64,000 bases of DNA from Paucibacter sp. DJ2R-2 (GCF_025717675.1 NZ_JAJIRT010000009.1:1-64000); one strand, 5' to 3'. Shown: positions 1 through 9,012, numbered from the stretch's first letter. Made by a program: numbers and translations. Notes: a model not told the origin generated them from the sequence alone.

Positions 1-675
1 AACAACGCCGGCAGCTACGAACGCAACGGCCTGGGCACCACCAACGCCTATGGCTTCAACAACAGCGGCACGCTCAACATCAATTCGGGCACTTTTTTGC
101 TGCGAAGCGCTTGGAACAACACCGGCATTACCCACATTGCCGCTGGCGCAAACCTGGCTTCATCGGAGTCCAACTTCAACAACCAAGGACGACTGCAGGG
201 CGACGGCACCATCCGCACCGCAGGCCTGAACTACGCCTTGTTGAACCAGGGTGAACTGGCACCGGGAACCTTGTCCACCGTCGGCCGACTGGCTATCGAC
301 GGCGATCTGACCCTGGGCAGCGGCTCAGTGCTGGACATCGATCTGGCCAGTTTGAGCAGCTTTGATGCGATCAGCATCAGCAGCGATCTGCGGGTAGGTG
401 GTGTGCTGAAGGTGGAAAACCTGGGCGGGTTCACCCCTCAGGTAGGAGACAGCTTCAAAATCGCCAGCTTCAGCCAACTGGTCGGCGGCAGTAGCTTCAG
501 CCAGGTGCAATGGCAGGGCAACCCAGGTATGACGCTGAGCGTCGAGTACAACGCCAGCGACATCACCTTGCGGGTGGCGGCGGTGCCCGAGCCCTCGAGC
601 TGGGTGCTGATGTTCTCTGGCCTTGCCTTGTTCGGCTGGTTGTCGTCGCACCGGCGCCGTCTGGCAGAACAGTAA
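1..675 (+). CDS. PEP-CTERM sorted exoprotein, C-terminal part
   Basis: The reading frame is open from the first base, so this is the 3' part of a longer gene that begins outside the window. The visible 224 residues are rich in Asn, Gly and Ser with repeated NNSGTL/NNQGRL-type units, as in beta-helical or autotransporter-associated repeat proteins. The C-terminus has a canonical sorting signal: VPEPSSW, then a hydrophobic helix, then a basic SHRRR tail. PEP-CTERM proteins are exported and processed by exosortase, usually in biofilm- or exopolysaccharide-producing bacteria. No catalytic domain is visible, so the function stays unknown; the sorting signal itself is clear. A 12-bp hairpin follows the stop codon. 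Confidence 0.85.
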   Translation, partial: NNAGSYERNGLGTTNAYGFNNSGTLNINSGTFLLRSAWNNTGITHIAAGANLASSESNFNNQGRLQGDGTIRTAGLNYALLNQGELAPGTLSTVGRLAIDGDLTLGSGSVLDIDLASLSSFDAISISSDLRVGGVLKVENLGGFTPQVGDSFKIASFSQLVGGSSFSQVQWQGNPGMTLSVEYNASDITLRVAAVPEPSSWVLMFSGLALFGWLSSHRRRLAEQ

Positions 676-685
676 GCAAGGAAGC

Positions 686-718
686 GCGATCGAGCTCGCA
701 ACAAGTGAGCTCGATCGC
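686..718 (+). terminator. Hairpin between convergent genes
   Basis: A perfect 12-bp inverted repeat (GCGATCGAGCTC at 686-697, its complement at 707-718) with a 9-base loop lies just after the PEP-CTERM stop and before the crcB stop on the other strand. There is no clear T-run, so it may be a bidirectional stop structure or only a palindromic spacer. Confidence 0.35.
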
Positions 719-737
719 TATCCCCCTGGTCGCGACT

Positions 738-1145
738 TCAATGGCCCAGCATGAGCCACAAACGCATCAGCTTCATACCCAGCGCCGCGCACGCCAGCGA
801 GCCCACCACATGGGCCGCTGCGTGCAGCAAGGCCATTCCCATCTCACCCCGCTGCAGCAGCCCCAGCGATTCGCCCGAGAAGGCAGAGAAGGTGGTCAGC
901 CCGCCGAGGAAGCCGGTGACCAGCAACAGACGCAAGAACTCGTCCGGCGTTCGGCCGAACCACTCCAGCGCCATGCCGATCAGCAGGCCACCGACCAGGT
1001 TGACCAACAAAGTGCCGAGCGGGAAGCCAGCATAGCTGCTGTTGAAGTACACGCTGGCGATCCAGCGGCACAGGGCACCCAAGGCTGCGCCGCCGGCGAC
1101 GGCCGCGCCCTGCATCAGCCATAGAGGATTGCCGCTGCCGCTCAT
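738..1145 (-). CDS. crcB: Fluoride channel CrcB/Fluc
   Basis: A 135-residue hydrophobic protein with four predicted membrane helices, the usual length for the family. It contains GTLLVNLVGG and GGLTTFSAFSGE, the conserved segments of Fluc channels; the TTFS turn carries pore residues. Fluc proteins work as antiparallel dimers in the inner membrane and export fluoride by electrodiffusion. The ATG at 1145 was chosen because it overlaps the moaE stop in an ATGA arrangement and the protein then starts right before the first helix; an upstream extension would add a basic, non-membrane leader read from inside moaE. Translational coupling to moaE is likely. No fluoride riboswitch was seen upstream. 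Confidence 0.93.
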   Translation of the reverse strand: MSGSGNPLWLMQGAAVAGGAALGALCRWIASVYFNSSYAGFPLGTLLVNLVGGLLIGMALEWFGRTPDEFLRLLLVTGFLGGLTTFSAFSGESLGLLQRGEMGMALLHAAAHVVGSLACAALGMKLMRLWLMLGH

Positions 1146-1642
1146 GCCGACGGCCCGGCATTGCCGGCCACCTTGAGGCCCCAGCGCGCCAGTGCCGCGT
1201 CGTCCGCCTCGCGTGCGTCGACCCACTGGCCGCCCTCGGCGGTGTATTCCTTTTTCCAGAACGGCGCCTGAGTCTTGAGGTAGTCCATCAGGAATTCACA
1301 GGCTTGAAAGGCCTGGCCGCGGTGACGCGATGTCACCAAGACCAGCACGATCTGATCCAGCGCGGCCAGACGGCCGACCCGGTGGATCACACGAGCACCG
1401 TGGATGTCAAAGCGTTGCGTCGCGGCATCGATCATTGCTTCGATGCTGGCCTCAGTCATGCCGGGGTAATGCTCGAGTTCCATCGCCTCGATGGCGGGCG
1501 CGTCGCCAGCGACATCCCGCACCGTGCCCAAAAAGCTGACCACAGCACCTGTGCGCCCATCGCCCGCACGCAGAGCGGCGGCTTCATGGCTCAAGTCAAA
1601 ATCTTCCGTCTGGATGCGGACGCGGGCTGGGCGGGCTGTCAT
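1142..1642 (-). CDS. moaE: Molybdopterin synthase catalytic subunit MoaE
   Basis: The 166-residue protein matches MoaE throughout: VVSFLGTVRD near residue 35, LEHYPGM near 57, a RHRGQAFQAC segment near 106, and KTQAPFWKKE near 123 with the active-site lysines. MoaE with the thiocarboxylated MoaD subunit converts cyclic pyranopterin monophosphate to molybdopterin in the cytoplasm. The ATG at 1642 gives the usual family length. It overlaps crcB by four bases. Its partner genes moaD and moeA lie about 11 kb away on the same strand (12745-14276), although moeA-moaD-moaE is the common order in related bacteria; the intervening block looks inserted. Confidence 0.95.
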   Translation of the reverse strand: MTARPARVRIQTEDFDLSHEAAALRAGDGRTGAVVSFLGTVRDVAGDAPAIEAMELEHYPGMTEASIEAMIDAATQRFDIHGARVIHRVGRLAALDQIVLVLVTSRHRGQAFQACEFLMDYLKTQAPFWKKEYTAEGGQWVDAREADDAALARWGLKVAGNAGPSA

Positions 1643-1859
1643 GGCGCGAATTGTGTCATCGGCGGGCGAGGTATCACATCCAGCTTGGGGAGCGACGGTG
1701 AATTTGACCCGGGCCGGCCAACAGCGGCTTCGGTACTTTGCCGCATACTGCCCGCCAAGCGCTGTCGGTTCGGGTCGAAGTATGGGCTTCGATGCTTGTT
1801 CGTGATCATCAACAAGTACCGGCAGCATGTGAACGGAGTGACAACAAGGAGACACGGCC

Positions 1860-2903
1860 ATGGGCCTGATGGATTTCATCAAGAAGCAGTTCATAGACAT
1901 CCTCCAGTGGACCGAGGACGGTGATGGCACGCTGGCCTGGCGCTTCCCCATGGCCGATATGGAAATCCAGTACGGCGCCTCGCTGACGGTGCGAGAGTCG
2001 CAGCTGGCCGTGTTCGTCAACGAGGGCAAGGTGGCCGATGTCTTCGGGCCCGGCACCCACACCCTGAACACCCAGACCTTGCCGGTACTGACCTACCTGA
2101 AGAACTGGGACAAGCTCTTCGAGTCGCCCTTCAAGAGCGATGTCTATTTCTTCAGCACCCGCCAGCAGGTGGACCAGCGCTGGGGCACGCAGCAGCCGGT
2201 GACCATCCGCGACAAGGACTTTGGTGCCGTGCGCCTGCGCGCCTTCGGCAACTTCGTCTACCGCGTGGCCGATGCGAAACTCTTCCACACCGAGATCTCC
2301 GGCACGCGCGAGCGCTACACCGTGCAAGACCTGGACGGTCAGCTGCGCGGCCTGATGCTGCAACACATCAGCGATGCGGTGGCCCAGAGTGGCATCCCCT
2401 TCCTGGACCTGGCGGCCAACCAGATCGAGTTTGCGCGCCAGCTGCAAGCAGCCACGGCGCCCGAGTTCGAGAAGATCGGTCTCAAGCTCGAAGGCGTGAC
2501 CCTGCAGAACGTCTCCCTGCCGGAAGAGCTGCAAAAAATCCTCGACCAGAAGATCGGCATGGGCATGATCGGCCAGAACATGGGCCAGTTCATGCAGTAC
2601 CAGACCGCGCAAGCCATCCCCAAACTGGCCGAAGGCGTGGGCCAAGGCGGTGGCGGTGGTGTGGCCGGCGACGCCATGGGCCTGGGTGCTGGCCTGGCCA
2701 TGGGCCAGGTGCTGGCCCAGCAGCTGCAAGGCGGCCTGGCCGCTGCCGCTACTCCTGTGGTGGCCGCAGCCGCACCCGCTGTGCAAACGGCCGATGACAT
2801 CGTGCTGCTGCTGGAAAAGCTGGGTGACCTCAAGACCAAGGGCATCCTGACCGACGAGGAATTCGCCGCCAAGAAAGCCGACTTGCTGAAAAAACTGAGC
2901 TGA
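1860..2903 (+). CDS. SPFH-domain protein with C-terminal SHOCT domain (YdjI/virion-core-like)
   Basis: A 347-residue protein. Residues 1-250 look like the SPFH/Band-7 family often annotated as YdjI-like or virion core protein, with an N-terminal MGLMDFIKKQFIDILQW helix and FGPGTHTLNTQTLPVLT. After a Gly/Ala-rich linker (about 255-305), the C-terminal 35 residues form a SHOCT motif (LLEKLGDLKTKGILTDEEF), a short oligomerisation or membrane-protein-associated module. SPFH proteins scaffold membrane microdomains. A strong AAGGAG at 1846-1851 supports the ATG at 1860. It is followed 13 bases later by the DUF4178 gene and then DUF350, so these three probably form a membrane-associated unit. Biochemical function unknown. 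Confidence 0.85.
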   Translation: MGLMDFIKKQFIDILQWTEDGDGTLAWRFPMADMEIQYGASLTVRESQLAVFVNEGKVADVFGPGTHTLNTQTLPVLTYLKNWDKLFESPFKSDVYFFSTRQQVDQRWGTQQPVTIRDKDFGAVRLRAFGNFVYRVADAKLFHTEISGTRERYTVQDLDGQLRGLMLQHISDAVAQSGIPFLDLAANQIEFARQLQAATAPEFEKIGLKLEGVTLQNVSLPEELQKILDQKIGMGMIGQNMGQFMQYQTAQAIPKLAEGVGQGGGGGVAGDAMGLGAGLAMGQVLAQQLQGGLAAAATPVVAAAAPAVQTADDIVLLLEKLGDLKTKGILTDEEFAAKKADLLKKLS

Positions 2904-2916
2904 AGCAGCGCGCGTC

Positions 2917-4566
2917 TTGACATCCGACACGACCCCGTCCGGCGCGCCTCAGCGCCGCTGGCAGGCGGCCTGCCCGAATTGCGGCGCCACGGTGGAGTTC
3001 GCTTCGGCGGCCTCCGCCAGCGCTGTTTGCAGCTATTGCCGCAGCAGTCTCTTGCGCGAGGGCGATGCCCTGCGCAAGATCGGACTCAGCGCCGAACTGA
3101 TCGAAGACTATTCGCCGCTGCAGATCGGCGCCAGCGGGCGCTACGCCGGCGCGCCCTTCACGGTCGTCGGCCGCCAACAGATCGCCTATGCCGAGGGCAG
3201 CTGGAACGAATGGCATGTGCTGTTTGATGGCGGCGCCGCCGGGCCGCGCTCCGGCTGGCTGGCCGAGGACAACGGCAGCTATGTCATGGCCTTCGAGGCG
3301 CCGCTGTCCGAAGCCGCGCCCAAAGCTCAGGAGCTGATCCTCGACCGCATCCTGCAACTGGCCGGCCAGCGCTGGACGGTGGCGGCCGTCACCCTATGTC
3401 ATCTGAGCGCCGCCCAGGGCGAACTGCCACGTCCACCCGTGCTCGGGGCCGAGCGGCAGTATCTGGTGGCCGAGCTGCGCGGGCCCGGCAATGAAGTCGG
3501 CAGCCTGGATTTCAGCCCCAGCCTGCAAGCGAGCAGCGCGGCGCCGATCTGGTCGCTGGGCCGCGCTATCCGCCTGGACGCCATGGCCATGCAAGGCCTG
3601 CGCGAAGAGGCCAGCAGCAACAAAGACCTGAAATCACGCAGCCTGGAATGCCCCAGCTGCGGCGCCGCCCTGACGCCCAGCCTCAGCAGCACCAAATCCA
3701 TCGTCTGCGGCCAGTGCCATGCGGTGGTGGACATCTCTCAAGGCGCGGGGGCCGATCTCGAACACTATGCCCAGAACAACGGCATGGAGCCACAGCTGCG
3801 TCTGGGCAGCACGGGCATGCTGCAGACCGAGACCGGCCAGGCCATCAGCTGGCAGGTGGTGGGCTACCAAGAGCGCTGTGACCTGCCCGAGAGCAGCGAG
3901 GACGAGCAGACCTTCTGGCGCGAGTACCTGCTCTACAACAAGATCGAAGGCTTTGCCTTACTGGTCGACACCGAGGAAGGCTGGAGCCTGGTGCGGCCCC
4001 TGACCGGCGCCCCGGTGAGCAGCCGCGGCGAGCGCATCGACTGGGGCGGCAAGAGCTACAAAAAGCGCTGGACCTACCAGGCCAAGGTCACCTATGTGCT
4101 GGGCGAGTTCTACTGGCAGGTCAGCCGCGAGCAGCGTGCCCTGGTCAGCGACTACGAAGGTCAGGGCGAGGCGCGGCAGATGCTGCTGAGCCGCGAGCAG
4201 ACCGACAACGAGGTGGTCTGGAGCCTCGGGCGCAAGCTCGACGCCGCCGTGGTGGCTCGCGCGTTCAAACTGGCACCCGAGCGCGCTGCGGCCCTGGGCC
4301 GCGATGCCAGCAGCCTCAGTGACGGCGGCGGCCTGCTGCGCAAGATCGTCATTGCTGTCTTCATCCTGCTGGTACTGGTCTTGCTGCTGCGCGCCTGCAG
4401 CCGGGACGACTGTCAGGCCTACAAGGACAGCTACGGCGAAGCCAGCGCCGAGTACCAGCAATGCCGCCGCAGCGGCGCTCGCATCAGTTCGGGCGGAGGT
4501 TCGTACGGAGGCTCATCGGGCGGCTCATACGGTGGCTACAGCAGCGGTGGCGGCGGCCACAAATGA
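2917..4566 (+). CDS. DUF4178 membrane protein with two zinc ribbons
   Basis: A 549-residue protein with an internal duplication. Each half has a zinc ribbon (Cys19/22/38/41 and Cys245/248/264/267) followed by a beta-rich DUF4178 region with conserved Trp and Tyr residues (WHVLFDGG in the first, YLLYNKIEGFALL in the second). A single membrane helix at about 476-494 is followed by a short Cys-containing segment and a Gly/Ser/Tyr-rich tail. No ATG exists near the N-terminus; the TTG at 2917, 13 bases after the SPFH stop, is the best start, with no strong Shine-Dalgarno, which suggests coupling to the upstream gene. DUF4178 has no known biochemical role. Its genes often sit near SPFH, DUF350 and polyamine genes, as here. 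Confidence 0.85.
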   Translation: MTSDTTPSGAPQRRWQAACPNCGATVEFASAASASAVCSYCRSSLLREGDALRKIGLSAELIEDYSPLQIGASGRYAGAPFTVVGRQQIAYAEGSWNEWHVLFDGGAAGPRSGWLAEDNGSYVMAFEAPLSEAAPKAQELILDRILQLAGQRWTVAAVTLCHLSAAQGELPRPPVLGAERQYLVAELRGPGNEVGSLDFSPSLQASSAAPIWSLGRAIRLDAMAMQGLREEASSNKDLKSRSLECPSCGAALTPSLSSTKSIVCGQCHAVVDISQGAGADLEHYAQNNGMEPQLRLGSTGMLQTETGQAISWQVVGYQERCDLPESSEDEQTFWREYLLYNKIEGFALLVDTEEGWSLVRPLTGAPVSSRGERIDWGGKSYKKRWTYQAKVTYVLGEFYWQVSREQRALVSDYEGQGEARQMLLSREQTDNEVVWSLGRKLDAAVVARAFKLAPERAAALGRDASSLSDGGGLLRKIVIAVFILLVLVLLLRACSRDDCQAYKDSYGEASAEYQQCRRSGARISSGGGSYGGSSGGSYGGYSSGGGGHK

Positions 4567-4602
4567 ACCCGCGACAAGGCAAGACTTCAGGAGAACACAC
4601 CC

Positions 4603-4830
4603 ATGGAACATGCATTTGAATGGCTCAAACCCGGCATCGTGCTGGGCTCCATCCTCTACGCCCTGATCGGCGTGCTGGTGTTCTGGATCAGCTTTGTCAT
4701 CATCGACAAGCTGACGCCCTACAAGCTCTGGGAGGAGATCGTCGAACACAGAAACATCGCCCTGGCCATCGTGGTCGGGGCGATGTGCATCTCGATCGGC
4801 CAGATCGTGGCTGCGGCAATTCACGGCTGA
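4603..4830 (+). CDS. DUF350 small membrane protein
   Basis: A 75-residue protein with two membrane helices (about 11-35 and 50-70) separated by a DKLTPYKLWEEI segment typical of DUF350 (YjfL-like). The second helix carries GAMCISIGQIVAAAI. Many DUF350 proteins have two such repeats; this one has a single unit. A CAGGAG at 4588-4593 positions the ATG at 4603 well. It follows the DUF4178 gene by 36 bases in the same direction. E. coli yjfL, also DUF350, lies in a cluster with a PspA homologue and a glutathionylspermidine-synthetase-like gene, so association with membrane and polyamine genes recurs. Role unknown. Confidence 0.85.
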   Translation: MEHAFEWLKPGIVLGSILYALIGVLVFWISFVIIDKLTPYKLWEEIVEHRNIALAIVVGAMCISIGQIVAAAIHG

Positions 4831-4873
4831 TGGGCGCGGCTGGCTCCGGCCAGACCGGCCCATCACTGGAGAT

Positions 4874-5554
4874 TCAGGCGCTGCGGCGGCGACGCACCAA
4901 GCCAACAGCCATCAGGGCGACCAAGGTCAAGGCCAGCGACTGCGGTTCCGGCACATGGGTGGCGGTGGCTTGCACGCCATTGATGAAACTGGTGCGGTCA
5001 TAGTTGCCCAGATTCCGGCTTCGGAATTCCAAAGCACCGGAGCCGCTGGCGGTGAAGTCAAGATTGCGCTGACTCCACTCCTGGCCGACCTCGGTTGAAA
5101 AGCTGCCCAGAATCGTGCCGGCAAACAAAACATCATAGGTTTGCACACCCGAAGACCAATTGCTGCGGCCGGCATCAAACCAGCTCAAAGCCACTTGCGT
5201 GCCCGCATCCAGGGTCAGGTTTTGCGACAGCGTGGCGCCGTCCATCTGTAGGCCCACCACAAAGTTGCCCAAGCCGGACTGACCGTTTGTCAAGCTCGAC
5301 GGGTTCCCCCAGGGGCCGCTGCTGGCCCCGATCACAACGGCATAGCCCGAAGTATTCCAGTCGGCCAAGGTGCAACCCGCGTGCAAGCTTGTGTAGCAAT
5401 AGTCGCCGTTAGGGCCGCCCATGGTCTGAATTTCGAAGCCACCGTTCTTCACGACAGAGGTCACAGGGCCAGCCTGCACCGCAGCAGCCGACATCAGCGT
5501 CGCGGCAAAACACAAAGCGCTGAGGGAAGAGGTCGAAATCATCTGCCTTTTCAT
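4874..5554 (-). CDS. PEP-CTERM sorted exoprotein
   Basis: A 226-residue secreted protein: a Sec signal peptide (residues 1-28, ending VQA) followed by a beta-sandwich-like domain starting VVKNGGFE, the pattern of DUF642/galactose-binding-like extracellular domains, with two cysteines (YCYTSLHAGC) that could form a disulphide. The C-terminus carries VPEPQSL, a hydrophobic helix and RRRRSA, the PEP-CTERM exosortase signal. The ATG at 5554 gives a complete signal peptide; a second Met four codons in is an alternative. It is transcribed against the flanking polyamine-related genes, so it is probably unrelated to them or a later arrival. Function unknown. Confidence 0.87.
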   Translation of the reverse strand: MKRQMISTSSLSALCFAATLMSAAAVQAGPVTSVVKNGGFEIQTMGGPNGDYCYTSLHAGCTLADWNTSGYAVVIGASSGPWGNPSSLTNGQSGLGNFVVGLQMDGATLSQNLTLDAGTQVALSWFDAGRSNWSSGVQTYDVLFAGTILGSFSTEVGQEWSQRNLDFTASGSGALEFRSRNLGNYDRTSFINGVQATATHVPEPQSLALTLVALMAVGLVRRRRSA

Positions 5555-5806
5555 GGGACGTTCCAGGTAGTGAAGAAGTTGTGGCCGCAGTGTCTATGCA
5601 AAGAGCAAGACCTGACCCCTTGGGCCGCCCTGTCACAGTGACGCAAATCACGGCCCGGCTTGTCAGCCGCTGAAAACCCCCTCATCCGAGTGCCATTCAT
5701 AGAGCTCTCATGGCGGCCCCGGTGCAGAGACAGGGCAAGCACAATGCAGCTGCCGATCGGATTCGGACACGCAGGCAAGTCGCCGCCATCGGTTAACCTC
5801 GCGGCC

Positions 5807-7402
5807 ATGCCTTCCCTTGCTGACCCTCCCGCAACGCCCGTCGATTCAGAGCCCGCCGTCGGCCGCATTTCCCTGCACGAGGTCTTGCTTCTGGCCAGCG
5901 TCTTTGTGGTGGCAGCCTGCGGTCTGGTCTACGAACTGGCTGCCGGGGCCTTGGCCAGTTATCTGCTCGGTGACTCGGTGCTGCAGTTCTCCACCATCAT
6001 CGGTACCTATCTGTTTGCCATGGGCCTGGGCTCCTGGCTGAGCCGCTATGTCGAGCGCCAGCTGATCGCGCAGTTCCTGAAGATCGAGCTGCTGGTGGGG
6101 CTGGTCGGCGGCCTGATGCCGGCCGCCCTCTTCCTGGCTCACAGCCTGCTGCCACCGGGCCATCAGGCCGCGTTTCGCGTGCTGCTCTATGGCCTGGTGC
6201 TGCTGGTCGGGGCCCTGGTCGGGCTGGAGATTCCGCTGGTCATGCGCATCCTCAAGAAGCAGTTCCGCCACCGCTATGCCTTGCGCGATCTGGTCTCACA
6301 GGTGCTGACCTTCGACTACCTTGGCGCCCTGGTGGTGGCCCTGGCTTTTCCCTTGCTGCTGGTGCCGCATCTGGGCCTGGTGCGCACCGGGCTGTTCTTC
6401 GGCCTGCTCAATGTGGGCGTGGCGATCTGGGCGCTCTACCTGTTCCGCAGCGAGCTGCGCGCCTGGCGCGGCCATGCCCTGGCCTGCGGCTTCAGCATGC
6501 TCCTGTTGCTGGTCGCCATGCTCCTGGCCGACCGGCTCAACACCTGGGCCGAAGACCGCTTCTACGGCGAACACATCATCGTGCGCGAGAGCAGCGACTA
6601 CCAGCGCGTGGTGGTGACCTCGGGCCAGGCCGGCACACGCCTGTTTCTGAACGGCAATCTGCAGTTCCATTCGCGCGACGAATACCGCTACCACGAAGCC
6701 CTGGTCCACCCCGCCATGGCCGGCCACGGCGCGCCCAAGCGGGTGCTGGTGCTGGGCGGCGGCGACGGCATGGCCGTGCGCGAGGTGCTGCGCTACCCCA
6801 GCGTCGAGCGTGTCACCCTGGTCGAGCTGGACCCGCACATGACCCGGCTCTTCTCCACCCTCCCCTTGCTGCGCCAGCTCAACCGCGACGCCTTGCTCAG
6901 CCCCAAGCTGAAGATAGTCAATGCCGACGCCTTTGGCTGGCTGGAAGAACAGCCGGCCGACGAACACTTCGACGTCATCGTCATCGACTTCCCCGACCCC
7001 AGCAATTTCGCGCTCGGCAAGCTCTACAGCAGCAGCTTCTACCGACTGATCGACCAGCGCCTCAATGCCGGCGGCTACGCCGTGGTGCAGACCACCTCGC
7101 CCCTGATCGCGCGGCGCAGCTTCTGGACCGTGGTGACCACCTTGGAGTCGGCCGGACTCACGACCACGCCTTACCACGCCCATGTACCCAGCTTCGGCGA
7201 ATGGGGCTTTGTGCTGGCCGGGCGCCGGCCCTGGGCGATGCCGCGACAGTTGCCCGATGGCTTGCGTTTCCTGAGCCCAGCCGGGCTACCGGCCTTGCTC
7301 GATTTCCCGCCCGATATGGCGCGGCTGCCGACCGAAGTGAACCGCCTGTCCAACCAGATTCTGGTGCACGAGTTCGAGGCCGAATGGGGTCAAGTGCATT
7401 GA
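5807..7402 (+). CDS. Membrane-embedded spermidine synthase homologue (aminopropyltransferase family)
   Basis: A 531-residue fusion. Residues about 22-250 contain roughly seven membrane helices (the first ends in CGLVYELAAGALASYLLG), and residues about 260-490 form a spermidine-synthase fold: YQRVVV, the nucleotide-binding VLVLGGGDGMAVREVLRY, the acidic VTLVELDP, and DVIVIDFPDPSN with the catalytic-loop Asp. The family transfers aminopropyl from decarboxy-SAM to an amine, but many membrane-fused members have unproven acceptors. The ATG at 5807 puts the first helix near the N-terminus; an upstream ATG at 5744 is possible. The stop overlaps the next gene's ATG by one base, so the oxidase is translationally coupled. 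Decarboxy-SAM could come from speD at 12358. Confidence 0.88.
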   Translation: MPSLADPPATPVDSEPAVGRISLHEVLLLASVFVVAACGLVYELAAGALASYLLGDSVLQFSTIIGTYLFAMGLGSWLSRYVERQLIAQFLKIELLVGLVGGLMPAALFLAHSLLPPGHQAAFRVLLYGLVLLVGALVGLEIPLVMRILKKQFRHRYALRDLVSQVLTFDYLGALVVALAFPLLLVPHLGLVRTGLFFGLLNVGVAIWALYLFRSELRAWRGHALACGFSMLLLLVAMLLADRLNTWAEDRFYGEHIIVRESSDYQRVVVTSGQAGTRLFLNGNLQFHSRDEYRYHEALVHPAMAGHGAPKRVLVLGGGDGMAVREVLRYPSVERVTLVELDPHMTRLFSTLPLLRQLNRDALLSPKLKIVNADAFGWLEEQPADEHFDVIVIDFPDPSNFALGKLYSSSFYRLIDQRLNAGGYAVVQTTSPLIARRSFWTVVTTLESAGLTTTPYHAHVPSFGEWGFVLAGRRPWAMPRQLPDGLRFLSPAGLPALLDFPPDMARLPTEVNRLSNQILVHEFEAEWGQVH

Positions 7403-9012
7403 TGGCGCTGCGTCGTCGCGAACTGATGCTGGCAGCTCTGGCCGGTGGCGGCAGCGCACTCTTGCAAGGCTGCCAGGCACAGGCACCCGATTTGGCCAGC
7501 CTGCCCGGCGGCTGGCTGGGCGCGAGCGCCGAACGCGGTCACCGCCTGCGCCAACCCCTGCCCGCGGGCAGCAGCCACCACAGCTTGCCGACACAGCGAC
7601 GCCAGGTCTTGATCGTCGGCGGCGGCATCGCCGGCCTGGGCTGCGCACGCGGCCTCAGCCAGGCCGGCATTGACGATTTCGCGCTGCTGGAGCTGGAAGA
7701 CGAAGTCGGTGGCAACAGCCGAGGCCACCGTATGGGCGGCATGGCCTGCCCCATGGGCGCCCATTACTTGCCTCTGCCGGGGCCACATGCGCGCGAGGTC
7801 TACCAGTTGCTCGAGGAGCTGGGCCTGGTTCACCAGGAGCTCGGCCGCCCCGTCTGGGATGAACGTCAGCTCTGCCACAGCCCGCAGGAGCGCCTGTACT
7901 TCCAAGGCCAGTGGCTAGAGGGCCTGTTGCCGCCGGCGCGCAGCCCAGCGGCCAAGGCTCAGCTGCAGCAATTCGAACAGGCGGTGGAACGCGCGCAGCG
8001 CGAACTCGGCTTTGCCATGCCCAGCCATCGCCTGCCCTGGACCGCCGGCCATGCTGCACTCGACGCTCAGACTTTTGCCGAATGGTTGAACCAGCATGGG
8101 CTCGATGACCCGCAGCTGCGTTGGTACTTGGATTACTGCTGCCGCGACGATTTCGGCGCCGGGCCTGAAGCCGCCTCGGCCTGGGCTGGCCTGCACTATT
8201 TCGCCAGCCGCCACGGCTTCCATCCGCCGGGCTCGGACACCTCGGAGCGCGAGCCCGTGCTGACCTGGCCGCAGGGCAACGCATTTCTCAGCGAAGCCAT
8301 CGCGGCCCCCTTGCAGCCGCAGATTGAGCGCGGGCGCACGGTGCTGCATGTCGAGACCGGCAAGCATGAGATCACGCTGCGGGTCTGGAACGAGGCCGCA
8401 CAGCGCGAAGAGCGATGGCAATGCCAGCAACTGGTCCTGGCGACACCGCTGTTCGTTGCACAGCGCCTGCTGGGCCAGGCCGTTTCAGCCCTGAACGATG
8501 CCGTCGCATTGCAGCGTCATGCCCCTTGGTTGGTCGCCAATCTGCAGCTCAAAGGCCCCATGCTGCAAGGCCTGGGCGTGGCGCCGTCTTGGGACAATGT
8601 CATCTTCGGCAGTCAGGCGCTCGGCTATGTGGACGCCATGCACCAGAGTCTGAAGCCTGTGAGCGGGCCGACCGTGATCAGCGCCTATTGGGCCTTGCCG
8701 CAAGCTCGCCGCGGCGAGCTTCTGCGCTCGGACTGGCACCACTGGCTGACGCAAGTCTTGGCCGAATTGACCACCGTTCACCCCGATCTTCCCGAACTCT
8801 TGCAGCGGGCCGATTTGGTGCGCTGGGGCCATGCGATGAGCATTCCAAGCCCGGGCCTGCGCGGCTCGCGCGCCCTACAGGCCCTGCGACGACCGCAGGG
8901 GCGGATTCACTTCGCACACAGCGATTTGGCGGGCTACTCGGTGTTTGAAGAGGCCTACACCCGCGGCTGCGAAACTGCGGTGACGGTTGCGAAATTTGCA
9001 TCCATCAAGTAA
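7402..9012 (+). CDS. FAD-dependent amine-oxidase-like protein, lipoprotein or Tat-type leader
   Basis: A 536-residue flavoprotein. The N-terminus (RRRELMLAALAGGG, then LLQGC) resembles a signal with arginines followed by a lipobox-like Cys, suggesting export and lipid anchoring, possibly by Tat. The FAD-binding motif VLIVGGGIAGLGCARGL lies near residue 70 and is followed by an acidic ELEDEVGGNSRG typical of amine oxidases and phytoene-desaturase-like enzymes. The C-terminal FAD motif is in IHFAHSDLAGYSVFEEAYTR. The ATG at 7402 shares one base with the stop of the spermidine-synthase homologue. Its position suggests it oxidises the aminopropylated product or another polyamine outside the cytoplasm; that substrate is inferred, not shown. 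Confidence 0.82.
   Translation: MALRRRELMLAALAGGGSALLQGCQAQAPDLASLPGGWLGASAERGHRLRQPLPAGSSHHSLPTQRRQVLIVGGGIAGLGCARGLSQAGIDDFALLELEDEVGGNSRGHRMGGMACPMGAHYLPLPGPHAREVYQLLEELGLVHQELGRPVWDERQLCHSPQERLYFQGQWLEGLLPPARSPAAKAQLQQFEQAVERAQRELGFAMPSHRLPWTAGHAALDAQTFAEWLNQHGLDDPQLRWYLDYCCRDDFGAGPEAASAWAGLHYFASRHGFHPPGSDTSEREPVLTWPQGNAFLSEAIAAPLQPQIERGRTVLHVETGKHEITLRVWNEAAQREERWQCQQLVLATPLFVAQRLLGQAVSALNDAVALQRHAPWLVANLQLKGPMLQGLGVAPSWDNVIFGSQALGYVDAMHQSLKPVSGPTVISAYWALPQARRGELLRSDWHHWLTQVLAELTTVHPDLPELLQRADLVRWGHAMSIPSPGLRGSRALQALRRPQGRIHFAHSDLAGYSVFEEAYTRGCETAVTVAKFASIK

Noticed and set aside
738-1642. Fluoride riboswitch ahead of crcB
   Set aside because: crcB is coupled to the moaE stop, leaving no leader for a riboswitch, and no such structure was seen before moaE.
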